A DNA stretch of 64,000 nt, taken from Lichenostomus cassidix. Lineage: Eukaryota > Chordata > Aves > Passeriformes > Meliphagidae. Made by a program: the position numbers and the translations under genes. This document shows, piece by piece, positions 1 through 14,439 of the stretch. Position 1 is the first letter of the stretch. The number at the start of each line of letters is the position of its first letter. A model generated the notes under the pieces. It saw only the letters and a program-made list of their open reading frames with translations. It made no database searches and was not told where the DNA came from. The DNA lies in assembly GCA_008360975.2 (NCBI GenBank), contig CM039182.1:48372491-48436490 (forward strand), given 5' to 3'.

Positions 1-2381
1 CCTACAGTGGCACTGAAAAGCAGGAGTAGTGCACCCATTGTCACAGCTGGGAAAGGAGAGAAGAAGGAAAATTCATTCTCTCACAGAAAGTACACCTGTG
101 ATTTAGCTGTGATTTTAATGAGACTAAAAGCTTTATGCTTGCAAACTGCACAGATCATTTACCATGTGCCTTCAAGGGTCTTAATCCCTCCTAACCAGCC
201 CCTAAGCCCTCATGGAATAAGAAAAGGCTTGGCAAAACCAGCAACTAAAGAACTAATGAGGAAAGAGAAAGAATGTAGTGTTGAAAAATAGCAAGGACCC
301 ATCTGGATGATGGTGAGAGAACACCCTGGCATGTCCCATGCTCATCTTCAGGGAGTTGGAGGACGCTGACCAGCGGTGCTGTGCTGGAAGAGGGGGTGAC
401 AAGTAAGTGAAAGCAGGGCTTGTGGTGCTTGGTGTCTCCTGCTCAGGCTGCCTCGTGTGGCCAGGGCCAGGGGGAGCTGGAGGAGGAGGTTCTGTGACTA
501 GATGGGCACAAGGGTTGGTTCTTTCACAAGGAAGGAGCTCCTGAGCTGTGAAACTGCATGCAGGGACTCGTGGATAGAGATATGAATGTGGCACCACAAG
601 CAAATACAGGGCTCATTCACCAGGTGTTTGTATAATTTCTGTAGTCCAAGATCCTCCACAGTTTCCAGGGTTATACTCGAAGATAAAACCCTGCTCCAAC
701 GCTGACAGGGCAGATGTCCAATTCTGGTGCACTCTCCTTAGATGTGCAAAATCACCAGTGATGTCTGAAGCCCCTCACTTCCAAAAAGCCAAGAAACAAT
801 GCTCAGTGTGAAGCTATTGGTGGGTACATCTCAAGCTTTGTCATACTCTTCTTTTAAATCAGTGATGCCCTGTGCAGCAGCAAATCTGTTTAGCATCTAA
901 AACCCAGGGATATCAGTATAAGAATCACAGCTTAGCTCAGTCTCTGTGTTTGACCCAATGGGTCTCAATACACCCTGCTTCCTTTCCTTATGCCAAAACT
1001 TCTCAGTGACATCAACAGAGGCCCATGTCACTCCCCCGTATCCTCACAGTCTTACACACCACACACACTCAGACTTCAAAAATCCACCCTTAGGTGTCAA
1101 TGTAATATAATGTAATATGCCTGTATATATCATGAACCTTTCCTCATGCAGACCCAAGCTGAGACACCACATCTAAAGACCAGGAGATATACACACATTC
1201 AGTGAAGGCATAGTTTTCTGAGGGTGAGGTAAAGACAGTGTTATGTGACTCCAGTGCCGGTGTTGGAGAGTTGGCACAGCAGGCAGGAATTTTCACCTGA
1301 ACTCAGCAAATGCCATTTCTTACCAAAAAAGTGTAGACAGCAGTGCTCTTGCAGCAAAATGGGATTTGTTTTCTTTTCCAAGCACTGTATTTTGACATCA
1401 ACTCTGTATGAGGATAAAAGCCTCCAGAAGGTTGCCTGGCCTCTCAGGAGATGCTAAGAGACTTCAGCAACTTCAGAGTTGCCTGTGAACGACAGGTACA
1501 GTCCGTATAATCACAAAGTGGTGATAAAAGAACCTTGAAAGACCATTGAGAGTTACAGCCTTGAAAAAATAGTGTAAGCAGGACAGAGAATGTTCTCCTG
1601 GAAGGCAGTCATTCCCAAGTCGTTTAGCTATATTAGTTTGCTTGTTTGTTCACAGGAACAGCTAAGGTGTCTCACTTGGCTGAAATACATTTTGTCCCTG
1701 AAGATAGTGGCACTATCTGATCCCTGTTGCTCAAGAAATGAAACAGCAGAGAGCAGCAGGAGACATGGTTAAAATAATGACACTCAATATTTAAATTCAT
1801 CAGAAATCTGACATTAATGAGTAATGCTCAAACCACATTAGGCTTGGAAAAAAGATACAGACTTTGACTTTTATCATCTGTAACTAACACTGTTTTGTCT
1901 GCATCTTAGTTATCACAGAAATTTTCCCAAAATCTGCACAGAAATTAACCAATTAAATGGTATTTCTGTGTGCAAAACAGTTTAATTATTTAGGGCAATT
2001 AAAATAATATATTAAAATAACTTGAAAGACAAGCAGCACAGCTTCATACCTTCATCAAGCAAAAGATAAAAGTAAATAGAACATTCAGTCATGAAGTTAA
2101 ACTAAGGAAAACACAAACAGTTAAAACCTGAAAAGAGATCCTTGGATTTAATGCCTATTTAAAAAGGCAACAATAGTTAGAAGGCTGTTTTGCTTGGTTT
2201 CTTCAATTAAATAAACATGTCTCAATCCTTGCGAAAGAAAAGCCAAATTGAAACAAGACTGTCCCCTAGTTAAAATAACTCAACAATTAATAACAAATAG
2301 AAAAAACTAGGCTGGGGTTTCAGGGTGACTCTGAACCAGAGGCATTTTGGGAAGAAGCAATAATCCAGAGTGTAAAGCATC
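1..2381. other. Gene-free stretch, left edge
   Basis: I see no gene here. The open frames are under 120 codons, have no recognisable domain and overlap one another on both strands. The only compositional change is a more GC-rich patch at about 300-560 containing GGA-rich sequence. It could be part of an exon or an old repeat, but nothing identifies it. The remainder is AT-rich unique-looking sequence. Confidence 0.55.
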
Positions 2382-2805
2382 ACAGAAACATAGAATCCTG
2401 AAGATTGGAAAAGATCTCCAAGATCATTGAGTCCAACCATTAACCCAGCAGCACCCTGTTCGCCACTAAACTATATCCCCAAATTCTGCATCCACACACC
2501 TTTTGAACACTTCCAGGGATTACTATTCCACCACTTCCCTGGGTAACTTGTTCCAATGTTTGACCACTCTTTCAGTGAGGAAAATTTTCCTAATATCTAA
2601 TCCAAACCTTCCCTGAAATAACTTAAGGCCATTTCCTCTCATTCGTTCACTTGTTACCTGGGAGAACAACCCCCACCTCACTACAACCTCCTTTGAGGAA
2701 GCTGTACAGAGCGACAAGGTCCCACTTCAACCTCCTTTTCTCCAGAATAAACAACCCCAGCTCACTCAGCCACTCCTCACCAGACTTGTGCTATAGACCC
2801 TCGAT
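2382..2805 (-). mobile_element. CR1 LINE fragment, 3' end (minus strand)
   Basis: This is the 3' part of a CR1 non-LTR retrotransposon lying on the minus strand, so its 3' end is at about 2382. The + strand there begins with the reverse complement of the CR1 tail (a TAGAATC-type motif followed by a GATCTCCAAGATCATTGAGTCCAACC-like block, not quoted fully). The minus strand at 2523-2717 keeps an open piece of the ORF2 C-terminal region, including the [12 protein letters not shown] and [11 protein letters not shown] motifs typical of bird CR1 tails. It is 5'-truncated, as most CR1 copies are, and similarity fades near 2805. CR1 copies are the main interspersed repeat of birds. Confidence 0.88.
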
Positions 2806-2834
2806 CATGATAAGGCAGGAACTGAATTGTGCTC

Positions 2835-2965
2835 TTGGTTTTATCACACACTCTCCATCAGACCTTAAATAGGACACAGTCATTGTGACTCAGTTTCCCC
2901 AGCTGTACAGTAGGAAAGATAGAACTTTGATTCTGTAAAGTGTTCAGGCTTACAAAGGCATATTT
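2835..2965 (+). repeat. Possible ancient MIR-like (CORE-SINE) remnant
   Basis: The segment has a CTCAGTTTCCCCAGCTGTA block at about 2889 and a TCTGTAAAGTGTT block at about 2933, in the order and orientation of the central and 3' parts of MIR-type SINEs. The rest is too diverged to align by eye. Such remnants are known to be rare and degraded in bird genomes. The call is tentative. Confidence 0.35.
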
Positions 2966-5900
2966 TAATGTCAAGCTCAGCACTTTCTAAACCCAAATAG
3001 CTTCTGGTATCCAAAGTGGAAGCTGTAGGTGTGTGGAAGTGTACAGAACTGGACTCTGAAAGAGAAGTGTGAGCTTCCATTCAGTTTGCAAGCACCCTCT
3101 GCTCAGGTAATCAGTGTGCAAGCTCCCTCCAACTCATATTTCTTGAACAGAGATTACTCATATTTTTCAACCAATTTTTTTTCTTCCCACTGAAAGAGCC
3201 AGTGTCTTTCCCTTGTAAATATCAGTGCTTTGGTCCTCTTCTGCTTTGTATGTTTAGCTTTCCATGTGCAGTGCAAATTAAATTCATTTTACTCCTCTAA
3301 ACCACAGTTTTGAACACAGTGGTTTGACTGCTGCAGCTTGTTGAGGAATCAAAATGCAGCTCCGTCACATGGCTTATCACAACTTGCAATGCTCTCTGGT
3401 ATCTCTGGTTAAAGGCAAAACAGAGAAGTTGTTTAAAGCGGTGATTGAGAACACAGCTGAGGAACTCCCATCATCCTTGCACATGTCGTTGGGTGTGTGA
3501 CAGTAGACAGACACATAGTCCAGACAAAGCTTAGTCGTCTATTTTTTAAGGCATAAGAGATGTCTTAAAATGGTCCCAAGTTCAATGCCTCTCACAGGCA
3601 CAGATCTCAATTTCAACCACGAGGTAAGTGGCAAACAAAAGGTCAATCTGTACAGTATCCTCTCTCTTCACCCTGGGAAGGAATCTACCCTGAACTGGTG
3701 GTGATCTCCTTGGATGGAGCTGACTGGGTGCCTGCAACAGAACAACAGCTTCAGCATGAAATGTTTAAGTCTGCAAAACACACTGATTTAAGCATGAGAA
3801 GCCTGGACCTATGTTGCAAGAGACTGCCCAGCAATCAGCAGCACTGCGGAAACTCACTCTTATTTTTCAACCCCTTGCATCTTTCTAGTCTCCGCTGATG
3901 TTGCACAGCAACTCACACGTGCAGGAATATTTATTATCCAAGTTCTTTTATTGCCCCTGCTTTTTCTCGCCCTGTTACTACTTTTCTTTCATCAGCTGAA
4001 GTGTTTGAGACCTCTCAGAGGCTCACTGCAGCATGCACCTGTCAGCCCTCTAACCTGTCATTGTTTTGACATGTTCTAAGAGAGACTTTATGTGGGCATC
4101 TGGATAAATATAATTCTTTCACACCTCTGGGAAAATGGGAGTCTTCCCGGGGCCATCTGTGGGAAATGAAGGGTGCATGGGTTTTCAAGCAGAAGAGAAG
4201 TGTATGTGAAAAGAGCAATGCTCCAGGAAGTGAGAAGGCTAGAAACTATTCTTCCAATGGCACTAGAAGTACATACATTTATGTGTACAATCAGCTTGCA
4301 GGAACATTAAATCATTTGCTGCATTATTTTTTATGTGAAACTTCTGTGTTACATATTATGCTCTGTATCCCTGAAAGTAGTTTACGACAGGACAAGAATT
4401 ACTTTAGGCAAACACTCAGCAGGAAAAGCAGAAAACATACCATTGTTTCAGATCTTGATTATGCAGATTGGCTTCTCTAGTAAGGAAATTAAGTCTATGC
4501 CACAGCTGTGGGGACTAAAATTATGGAACAATCGATATTTTGAAAACTTTGAAAATCTGCCAAAGGAGAAAATTACACGATTGAACAACAGCTTTTATAG
4601 AATCAAAGTTAAATATTTAACTAATGAATTTGTTCAGTGTTTTGCTTTAAAATTTAATTGTTGACTTTATTGTGCTATACCAAACTATTTGTCCAACCAC
4701 GTATAGTTTAGGAATTCCTGTTAAAAACAAATGGAAGAAAGTAATAATTGTTCACTTTCTAGGCCTAATACACAAAGTAACCTTTTCCTGCATATTTTAA
4801 AATGTTATTTTAACTTTTTTCCTGATAGTTTTGAGTTCTATAATACATTTGTTCTGGGAAAAAAAAAAAAATACAAGCACAAGACCAGACACAAGAAGGA
4901 AATTTAGGAACCTTAGCAAAAAGCAGAACGGAAAGTGTAAAAACTACTTTGAATATTTTTGAAGGATTTGGGATCCTTACAGATTCCACCTATTATAAAA
5001 ATGACTGTTACTAATAGCCCCAGGACTGTGCCTTGGTACAGCAGAAATTTCTAAGCTTCGATTCCCTGAAAAGAATGGCAGCAAGATGGGACGACTGATG
5101 GCAAGCAGTTAGAGCGGAGCAGCCAGATGAAAAGCAGTCTGTAAGCTCATCCCCAGACACCCTGGGGACTGAGCAATCACCAACAACCCAGAAGCTACAG
5201 AGACACAACTCGATAAAGAGTTTCGGTAAACTGCCTTCCAGATATCAAATCTGCTGATATGGGTATGATTCACACCCATTATACTTGAATTTTTCCAAGC
5301 CCCTCCAAACTTCCGTCTCAAATGTCATTTCTGTGAGCTCGGTCACTCATTTTTAGCATTATTCCTTCACTTCCTCTGAGCCCAACAACACAATGAAATA
5401 AATGTGCTGCATCCAGAGTATTCAGGTTACAAAACTAACTGACGCCAGCAAGGTCAGTCATATAAATTCACCACAAGATTGCTTTGAAAGAGACTCATGC
5501 TAAAGGATTCAATAGCTAGATAATCACCTTGTGCCAGCAAAGGGAAGAGAGAAGGAAATAATTATTTCGTTTTCTATCACAACTTCTTCTCTCTTATTTG
5601 TGGGAGGAAAATATGGAGTTCTTGCTGTTCATGGTAACAGAAATTAAGCAAAAATAGTGTTATGTTTTATAAAGCAGAGCAGTTGTCAACTCATATCATT
5701 TAGCCATTCATTACTGCAGCTACCATAACCAGAAACCAGCACTATACAATCTAGGACAGCAGGCACTCTTTGCCACTAATACTACAGGCAGTGCCTCATA
5801 CCATAAACCCATCATTCATTGCAGAGAACAACTGACAGATTCTTCCCCTAAGGAGGCCAAGATTACCTAAATCTGAAATGCCATACCCTGTCAACACAGG

Positions 5901-8189
5901 TGTATAGGAAAGAAGCTCATTTACTGGCAGGCTGGGTAATACATGAAAATAGTCACTGCCCAAAGTTGATAATCAGTAAAAAAAACAACACAAAAACCAA
6001 CAGCCAAGGTTTGGTGCTCGGTTGATAAAAAGTTAATAATAATAATTCTCCATTTGTTTCATTGAGACTATGCTATTTAAGTCCTTCAGAAGATAAATTG
6101 CCTTACATATAGCTTGCAGATCATTTAGCATGTGGGCTCTGCAGCCACAGAAAAGCATTTGTAGGAGGCTCTTGCTGTGCTGTTGCCAGTCTCTCCTCCC
6201 AAGACTGAAATACAGTACTTGGCATGGTGATGCAGTGAGGCAGGAGGTACAACATACAGCAAGCATCTGGAATGACTGACTTCAGTTATACAGAGGTTTC
6301 ACCTACCACTGAACTCAGACTAATTATGTGCATTTATTCTTCATACTAACAGATCCCTTTAGCATTGAACCTTTCAAGTGTTGGTGTCAAGCACATAATT
6401 TAGAACAGAATTTGTTGAAAGGCAGGCAGGTTTATTTTATAATGCCACTCTGCACAAGGAAGAAGTGAGGCTAGAACTGGAAATACCTGCTGCAGTGTAC
6501 ATTGCATTTTGTCCTGGTTCAAGCTCTTCTTGCTATTCTTTTTTTTTTTTGCACCTCTTTTTCCCCACTCAGAGAAATAGAAAAAATTTGCAGAACACCT
6601 GTTTAGTTACTTGCTCTTTGTCCATTTTAAGTCAAAGCAGAAAACACTTGCTGATCCAGACATATAAATTACACCATTATCTAATGAATTGTTGCAGAAT
6701 TCATTTGAACGTAGCTGGGTTTGTGAGGAGCATGAATCTTCCAGTCATTTAGACAGGCGTTCTTCAGGATAGACAATATTAATTTAGGGATGACTCATTA
6801 TGCTCAGTACCAGTCTGGGACCTAATGATTTGATTCAAATTAATTTAAATCACTGGGGAAAAAAAATACTAAAATTACACATATAGCAGAATATCAAAAC
6901 AATCTTTCCCAAGATCCAAAGCACTTATGGGCTGTCATTGCTAGGCTGAAATTCCCTTTTTCACATCACTTTGTATGTGCACAGTCTTGCTCAAGGGCAA
7001 TGGTGCAGAATTCATTGGCTAGAGCAGCCCCATAGCTCCTCTGAGATAGAGAGGCCTGGGGTTCAGAAAGCTTTAAAGTTGTATGGAGAAAGAGAAAGAC
7101 TTCTGCTGCTCCCTGATGCAGGTGATATTTTGGAGTTGGCAAAAAGAAAGAAAAGACTAGCAGAGAGTTAAATATCTAGCTGAGCCCTGATTTTAGAGAA
7201 GGGAGGATTGAAGGGAATAAAACAAGGATGGGAATTTTCCTTTTTGTTTCCTTTTTTTGGCTAACATGATGGAGAATTTCTTTTAACGTTTCTCCACAGA
7301 AACAGAATAGCCTTGGATTGTCTTCACATACATCAGGGCAAACAGAGCCAGGATCTGCTACTCAAATATATTTTCTCCATTCACACATTTGTAGAGAACT
7401 CATTAAGAAGCCTGAAAGTGAGACAAAACTTTCCATGCTTGAAAGCTGAACTAAAGTCAGTGGATCATTTATTTGCAGAGGTAGCCCTACAGTGGGTAAA
7501 AGGAAAGAAAGTGCTGGTTTATACTTCTTTGTAATGTTTTTTCACTGTATTTTTGTGTGCTGTGTTAGGGCAAAGTCAGCCGTGGATTGGCATCCAGCAA
7601 ACCAGGGAAGAGAGCAGGATCAAAGCAGTGCATTGTGTTTATACAGCATTCTGGGCAAGGGTTGATTTAACCCTTGTGAAACTACTACCATGAGCCTTGT
7701 CATGTGATGCTCACCTGTAGTAAATGTTCAGTAGCATGGCCTATTTTTCCAAAGTTGTCTCATGGATGCTTTGATCCTAAGCTGCTGAAGAATACTTTAT
7801 TCTCTTCTCCTCCAGAATACCTTGAGGAAGGATTACTTCTCTGTTTAGCTCTTAAGAGATCATTGATAATAATTTGGATGGAGGTGCAACAGGGAAATTC
7901 TTTACGGTTCTGCTTTTGCAAATTATAAAGAAGCCTTTAATTACAAGCTTGCATTTAATTACATCACTTGCATTTTAAGTACAGGATTAAATGCACACCA
8001 ACTCAGTGAACTGGTGCCTTTGCACACTGAGCCCCATGGACTACCACACTCCTGGATTCTTGAGTGACTGATGACCTGCTGATACAGGAGGTAATGCCTT
8101 TGCTCCCCATACTACAGCAACCTGGACTCAAAACCCAAAATAACAAAATTAGGGGACTAAAATGACCTGTAGTTACGTCAGCTGGACTG
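2966..8189. other. Gene-free stretch
   Basis: No gene recognised. Contains an A13 run at 4859-4871 and a T12 run at 6539-6550. Open frames such as 4166-4480 and 6465-6752 have no domain or splice context and read as chance frames in AT-rich DNA. Confidence 0.55.
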
Positions 8190-8345
8190 CAGAAAGCAAC
8201 ACGGGGTTGTGATCAGCAGATTTGGTTTTGTTACTGGTTCTGTCAATAGGTTGGGGAGTATGGGCAATTACTAACTCAGTCACTTTGCTGCATCTCTGTT
8301 TCACTCTCTGTAAATCACAACTTATGATATTAATTTATCTTGCAA
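8190..8345 (+). repeat. Possible ancient MIR-like (CORE-SINE) remnant
   Basis: Order of motifs resembles the MIR core: a TGGTTCTGTCA-like block, then TATGGGCAATTACT at about 8259, then CTCTGTTTCACTCTCTGTAAA at about 8294-8314, then ACTTATGATATT. All are on the + strand. Identity is low, so this is a pattern match by eye only. Confidence 0.35.
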
Positions 8346-9380
8346 AATACAGATAAGAAATGCCATGTAAAATCTTCTCTGGCTACATGTAAATAAGAAA
8401 TACAATTTAAGATTAGCCCATATTCAGGCTGATTGGTGACCTAATACAGTATTTTAACAAAAGTCTCCAAAGATAAATATCCACAAAATAAATTTACTGC
8501 AGCATATATTCCCCTACAAAAAGCTGACTTTGAAATGCTTGCTTACACCTCACTGACTGCACGGCTCCTTCACTTGCGAAATTTGATTTTTGACACTAGT
8601 TCCACTGCATGACTTTCAGCCCTTCAGGTTCCTTCTTTGCCACAAGCTGATCATCACATCCAGCGTTAGTCTGTGCAATGTACAAACTGTTTGCCTGCCT
8701 CACTGTGTTCATTGAGGCTTCACAGCTCTGATTGCAACTCTTGCACAATTTCCCAGGAAAAGAAGAATTGCCTAAGCCTGAAGCTCAGGGTCTGTCCACC
8801 TCCACACAAAAAATGCTACTGCACGAACATTGTCGGTGGCTGCATGATCCATGGCAGTCAGTGCAAGAGATTTCATAACCATCTGACTTTTGTTTTCAGT
8901 AGCCTACCGCCAATTCATTAGAAGAAGCTGGTAAATGTCAGCTCTACAAACAGGACAAAAAATGATTCAGTCCTCTCTATATAATCTGTCTAATAAATTC
9001 AATAGGTGTCACTTTTGTGGAAGGGTCTATATACCTCAGCAGTAATTTGTCACCAGGAAAGAGTTTCAGGGTGTTTCACAGTTGTGTGTCAGTGTTCATT
9101 TCAGGCCTTATCTTCAATGAACATTTCTTGCTAAGAGCAATTAATTCCTTGCATCTGTCACTATAGGAACAAAGCAAATGCACTTTATGCAGAAGGCCCA
9201 TTATTCAGTACATTAGGCACTGATATGACAGTTCTTCTCATCCCACAGTCACATACAACAATAAGTAACCTTACTTATCACTAAAATTTGCAAAATTTAA
9301 TAATATGAGGATACGTATTTTCTTTCTTTTTTAAAAATTATTTTATTTTTGGTAGTACTTTCAAATATGATAACCCTTTA

Positions 9381-9440
9381 AGAAAAAAAACCCAAAAAAA
9401 CCAAAAAACCACAACCCCAAAACATAAAAAAATCCCACCC
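9381..9440. repeat. A/C-rich low-complexity tract
   Basis: Runs of A broken by CCC, CC and CCCC blocks over about 60 bp. This kind of tract is common in bird DNA and has no coding potential. Confidence 0.85.
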
Positions 9441-9502
9441 CTCCAGTAAATGCTGCATCAGCATTTCAATTCAGGCAAATTTGAAAAGCAATGGAAAGAT
9501 TT

Positions 9503-9520
9503 AAAAAAAAAAAAAAAAAA
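9503..9520. repeat. A18 homopolymer
   Basis: Eighteen consecutive A on the + strand. No AATAAA signal or retrocopy body was recognised upstream. Confidence 0.9.
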
Positions 9521-12500
9521 GAGCATAAGGTTTATTAAGGGGAGAAGACTTCTGAACTACACTGAAGTATACTGCAAATTATTTGAAATTACAAGATCTC
9601 TCTGCAGCATGACTTTTGCTCCACTCTGACGCCCTAGTCCTAGCCTGCCCTCAAATATAATGGCCTAAATATATGCCAAAATCAATAAAGGTTGCTGTGG
9701 ACAACTTTTCAAAGCAAATTATTAGATATTAAAAATTCAGTTGTAACACCTCAGGATATCATTCAGAACAGAGGAAAGGAAGGAAATTCTAGAAATGCCA
9801 GGAAAGAAAACCAGACAATTATTTGCTCATCTGATGTGTGCTGCAATGAGGAAGAACCAGGGAGATTCACATACAGGGTATTTTCAATCAACTGGAGGAA
9901 ACTGAAAAATGGAGCAAGAAAAAAATTATATTTATTCTTTGTGATGCGAGTTACTGGTTTCCTGATATATTATCATGCTGTACAAACTGCTAGGTGATGA
10001 AATTAAACAACCACAATAGCTACATTATGCACCCTGAATATTTGGAAAAAAATATGTATGCACAGAGCAGTCACTGAAGTAAGAGAGGCAGTTTATTCAA
10101 ACTGCATGTTGCATTCATTTTTCTCAGTGATGCCGGAAGATATATTAATTCTTAAAACTTGCTAGCTAATCATTTTAAACAAACAAACACTAAGGAAAAC
10201 TCAAATGGGATGCATTTAAGCAGGCACCACAGGAAACTCATTCTGGGACAAGCTCACAAACAGTCACAGTTATTTTCATCCATTTTGAGACAGAAAAAAC
10301 AACACATGATGCACAAGTCCAGTCAGAGGCAACCAACATAATATAAATTGCAGATTATTGCAGTGTGAAAGACCTCCTTTGCCATAAAGATACCAGCTGC
10401 TAACACTAGAAATGAGATGCAGGACAAGTTATTCCACACACCTCAGAATTAAGGCTGCTTATTTTCTTACAGGTTTGTGCCATGTATTTGAGATGCTGCT
10501 CTGTACTTACTTTAACAGTTGAAACCTGTCTTCCATGTCTCCGGCTCCATGGCTATCCATTCCTCCTTTCCCTCCTGCATGTCATCTACACCCTGTGTTG
10601 CTCCCCAGATCTCTCCTACATCACTCAGCTAATGATTATGCTTCAATATATAATGATACGAACAGATTCAGACTTTGCTTGTGTATGGCAGACATAATGG
10701 TTTAGGGTTTTTTTCCCTTTTTTTAGGCATTAATAAGACCTCTTCTCTTTTCTTAGCATCAAGAAATAGGAAGCATCAATACATAGGAAACTATATTTTT
10801 GAGACATTGATATATTTATTAAATGTAGTGAAAATTAAAAAGCGTTTCAGAAAAAAAAAATCATCCTAATTGTAAAGCCATGCAAAAATGAGCTAGAAAA
10901 CCATCAGTGAGCTACAGCCATTCCCAATTTAATTCTTGGATCAAAACAGGAAGGTATAGTCAGTGAAAATTGATCTTGTATCATTAATTCCATCTCAGTA
11001 TCTGCAATGAGACTGGACTTTGCAATATACATACATAGCTTAAACTCTTCACAGTTTTCATGAATTAAACCAACTTGTTTTTCCCTCCATCAAGGTCTTA
11101 GAAGAGCCCTTAAGTCGTTCTGCAGCCTGGGATGAATACAGGTACCCTGCACCACAGCCCTCTCACCAGCTGTTCCCCAAGGCTACACAGCCTTCACCTC
11201 AAGTGTTTACATGCACACAGTCTTCAAATACCTCCATTCACCTGCTTTAAACCAAAGACATAGCGTAGAGCATCTCTAACCCTCCTTCAGAAAAACAAAG
11301 CACTTGGAAATGTTGGGTTTTCATTGGTAATATTCCACTCATCTAGTAAAAATCTACTAGGTAAATGTGCTTATTAGCTGCAACTGTGTGTGGCGGGAGT
11401 GGCTGTCATGTTTTTGCAATAGTAGAACTCTGCTCTGAATTAGCAAAGGCCACTGAATTTTTTCTTAATGACTAGCATTTAATCCCTGAAGCACAGTGCA
11501 GCTGTTTTTCTCCCTCCTATTTAAGTTTCTAAAAAATATTTGAACTCCAAATGAAGGAGTAATTGCTGTGGGGTTTGCTGAATTTCTGCTGGTTTTTAGC
11601 TGCTTCTATTTCTTTAGCCAGCTCGTGAGTCACTCTAGAAACACCCCATGTCAAGAGTCCTTTGGACCACATGATTACAGCTGCAAAGTGAGATTTTTTT
11701 TCCATTTTCAGAGGAGTTTCATCCATTCCAGGTTGATAACTGCTGTTATTTCCTCTTTACCTTTGTGCTCTCTTATACATTCATACATGTTTCTCAGTCC
11801 TTTGCCTCTCCTCTCCCATTACTCCACAAGCTCTTCAGCACAGGTGGCCTCACATTTCAGGCATGAACCTCTTGCCTGATTCCAAAGAATCAACTCAGCT
11901 GGCATCTCTAGGTGTTACTGCCATGGACACCACCCAAATGGACATGGATGCAGAAGTGCAGCCAGTCATTTATAGGAGAACTTTTTAAGGGCACAGAGAT
12001 TCGGTGGCATTTCAGCTACTTAGAAACCAATGTATTTTTAGTTTAATTGGATTTTTTTGTTAACTGAATATGCTAGTTTCCAAGTGTCTGAAAGAAAAGG
12101 ATTATTTTCCAAGCCAGTCAGACTATTTCTATTCATCATGTTAATTCATGCTTTCTTTGCTGAGTTAATATTTTGTGATTCTTAAATGTTCTAAATTTTA
12201 AAATTCGTTTGTCCCCCACTTCAACTGCTGCTAAATGAGATTTGGCTTTAAAATCCAGAAAAGGGTTGTTGTTTCAGCAGTACTTTACTGTCTATTGTTT
12301 AAATCCAATTATTTAGTATTCCTAGAACAATGATAATAGATTTACACATATAGTAGTTGCTTTATATTTATCTCCTTAAACTTATTTTCATTATCACGTT
12401 AGCATTCAACAGTCACTGTAAAGCCATTATCCAGTCACAGGTTCATAACACATAATTTGATTAAACATATTACAAAAATTACAAAAGGGTTTTTTTCCAT

Positions 12501-13940
12501 CATGCTTTACCAGAACAATGAAGAGATGCCATGCACAACAATTCCCTCCTCACAACAATTCGCACAGAAACGTTCTTTGTTTGCAAAGCTTCTTTGTCCT
12601 GTGACGCTTAATTAAGGATATAATGGAGAATATTATAGTCATTTTAGAATCATTTGGAAGTAATGATGCCTGAGGCCAAGCATGGAGTTCTGTTTAACTC
12701 AGCTAAACATAGAAGTGTTGGCAATGGCCATTAAAAATGGACCCCATTGCTCTCCCAGTTTTCAGAAATAACTTGCTGTTCCCTTCTTCTCCCCTCCAAC
12801 CCAGTAGCTATAGTTTTTAATTTCTTGGGTGCCATGCCTCTCAGCAGCATAAAGTTGCATTTTGTAAGAGCTTATCTTTCTCCTTTATTAAACAGCATGC
12901 CTTGAGATCATTTCATGTTAGCACAAAGTTCCCAGAGGCATGTAACTCCCATCACAGGTTGTAGCCGCATCTATTGAGTTAGTCATGTGGATCACAGAGG
13001 CACAATAGCTGTTAATGCTAAAAGAAAAGATCTAGAGGTGAATTTCATCCAGAATCAAACAGCTAAACAGCTAATCAAACAGTTTTCTTTCCATGAAGAC
13101 TTACTGCACTTTTATGGGTTTTCAAGGGGAGTACTCACTATCTCAGTCTGGTATCAAGGAAGATCAGGGTGGGGTTGTTACACCTCAAGCTCTAGTGAGG
13201 CTAAAAGGGAGATTATTTTTGATAGGCACAGTCTTACTATGAAGGCTTCCAACCCACATATTTTTCACTTCAAGCATGCTTTTATAAAGGGTATTTGGAC
13301 TGTAGAAAAAGAATGATTTTTCGTATTTTACAGAGATACTGTGATTTCCACACAGATTGATGTGTGGAAAATAAGGTACTTCTTCTAATGGAGATTTTGA
13401 ATTTGTCTCAAAATCAATTTTATCAATCTTTTTAACAATGTATGGAATCAGAATAAAAACCTTCAATATGCAAGTCTGTTCACATAGGAGAAGGAATTCT
13501 GGACAGTGGTGAGCCAATTTAGGTGCTGGAGCAATGAAAGACCATCCACACTCCAAAATATTTGCTTAAATCCAAGGGATATCTCTCCAGTGCAATTCAT
13601 GTTTCACACTCATTTAGCTTCTATATCAAAACTGCTAAATTTTGATGCATAAATCTGTGCACTGTGAGCTGGACTGTTGCCTTAAACTCCCATTCCCCAA
13701 GGCAACGCTGCCAGGCATAGAACAGCAAGTTTCACTCTCTTCTCAAGCTTTCTACTCCAAGAGTTAGTACCTCTTGAAATCTTTTGTTAGGCAAACAGTA
13801 CATTCAGTGGGCTCATTTGAAACCTTACATCTAGAGAGACAGGGGAGTTGGAAAATTTCTCCAAACTCTTTTCCACAAATACGGCCGCATATTAAAATTA
13901 CTAGCAACTCAGTGAAACCAGCAGGAAAACCTCCAGAAAT

Positions 13941-13983
13941 ATTTTTTTGGTTTTGGTTTTTTTGTTTTTGTTTTGTTTTGTTC
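13941..13983. repeat. T/G-rich low-complexity tract
   Basis: T runs separated by GG or single G, about 43 bp long. It creates the artificial Phe/Trp-rich or Lys/Gln/Asn-rich frames seen on the two strands here. Confidence 0.85.
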
Positions 13984-14439
13984 TTCAACCCCCAAAGATT
14001 TTGTGCTATGCAAAAGTGAAAATATATTATTTATCTGTCACTTCCAAGCACAAGTCTCCAGATGAATATCCAGAGCCTTCTGGACATGCCAATATGAGAT
14101 GATCTTCTGCCCAGCACAACTAAGGCTCAAGGTGAATGATGCAAAAGGAACAAATTTCATAATAACGCTGGCTGCTATATCGTTTTCTACCTTCCCTTAT
14201 TGATCAGCTTTGAAGTGCTCCCCCTCAAAGCCACGTATTCATTTCAATCTTATATTTTATCTTTTTTTATTTTCTTTCCCCACAGACTGGAATATTGCTT
14301 CTTAGGCTAAAGAAATAACAAAAAATTAATTTTGGAGCCATGCACTCCAGGACATTTCACATTAAACTGTAGACACTACAGGCAACTAGATAACACTAAT
14401 ATCACCTGAGGCAATTTCCTGTCCTGTGTTTCTTCTCAG

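Larger units (their letters stand above)
8346..14439. other. Gene-free stretch with simple repeats
   Basis: No gene recognised. Holds an A/C-rich low-complexity tract (about 9381-9440), an A18 run (9503-9520) and a T/G-rich tract (13941-13983). A stretch around 12550-12740 keeps several homeobox-like motifs (TTAATTAAGG at about 12609, TAATGATG at about 12661) and isolated CpGs, and might be a conserved non-coding element. Confidence 0.5.
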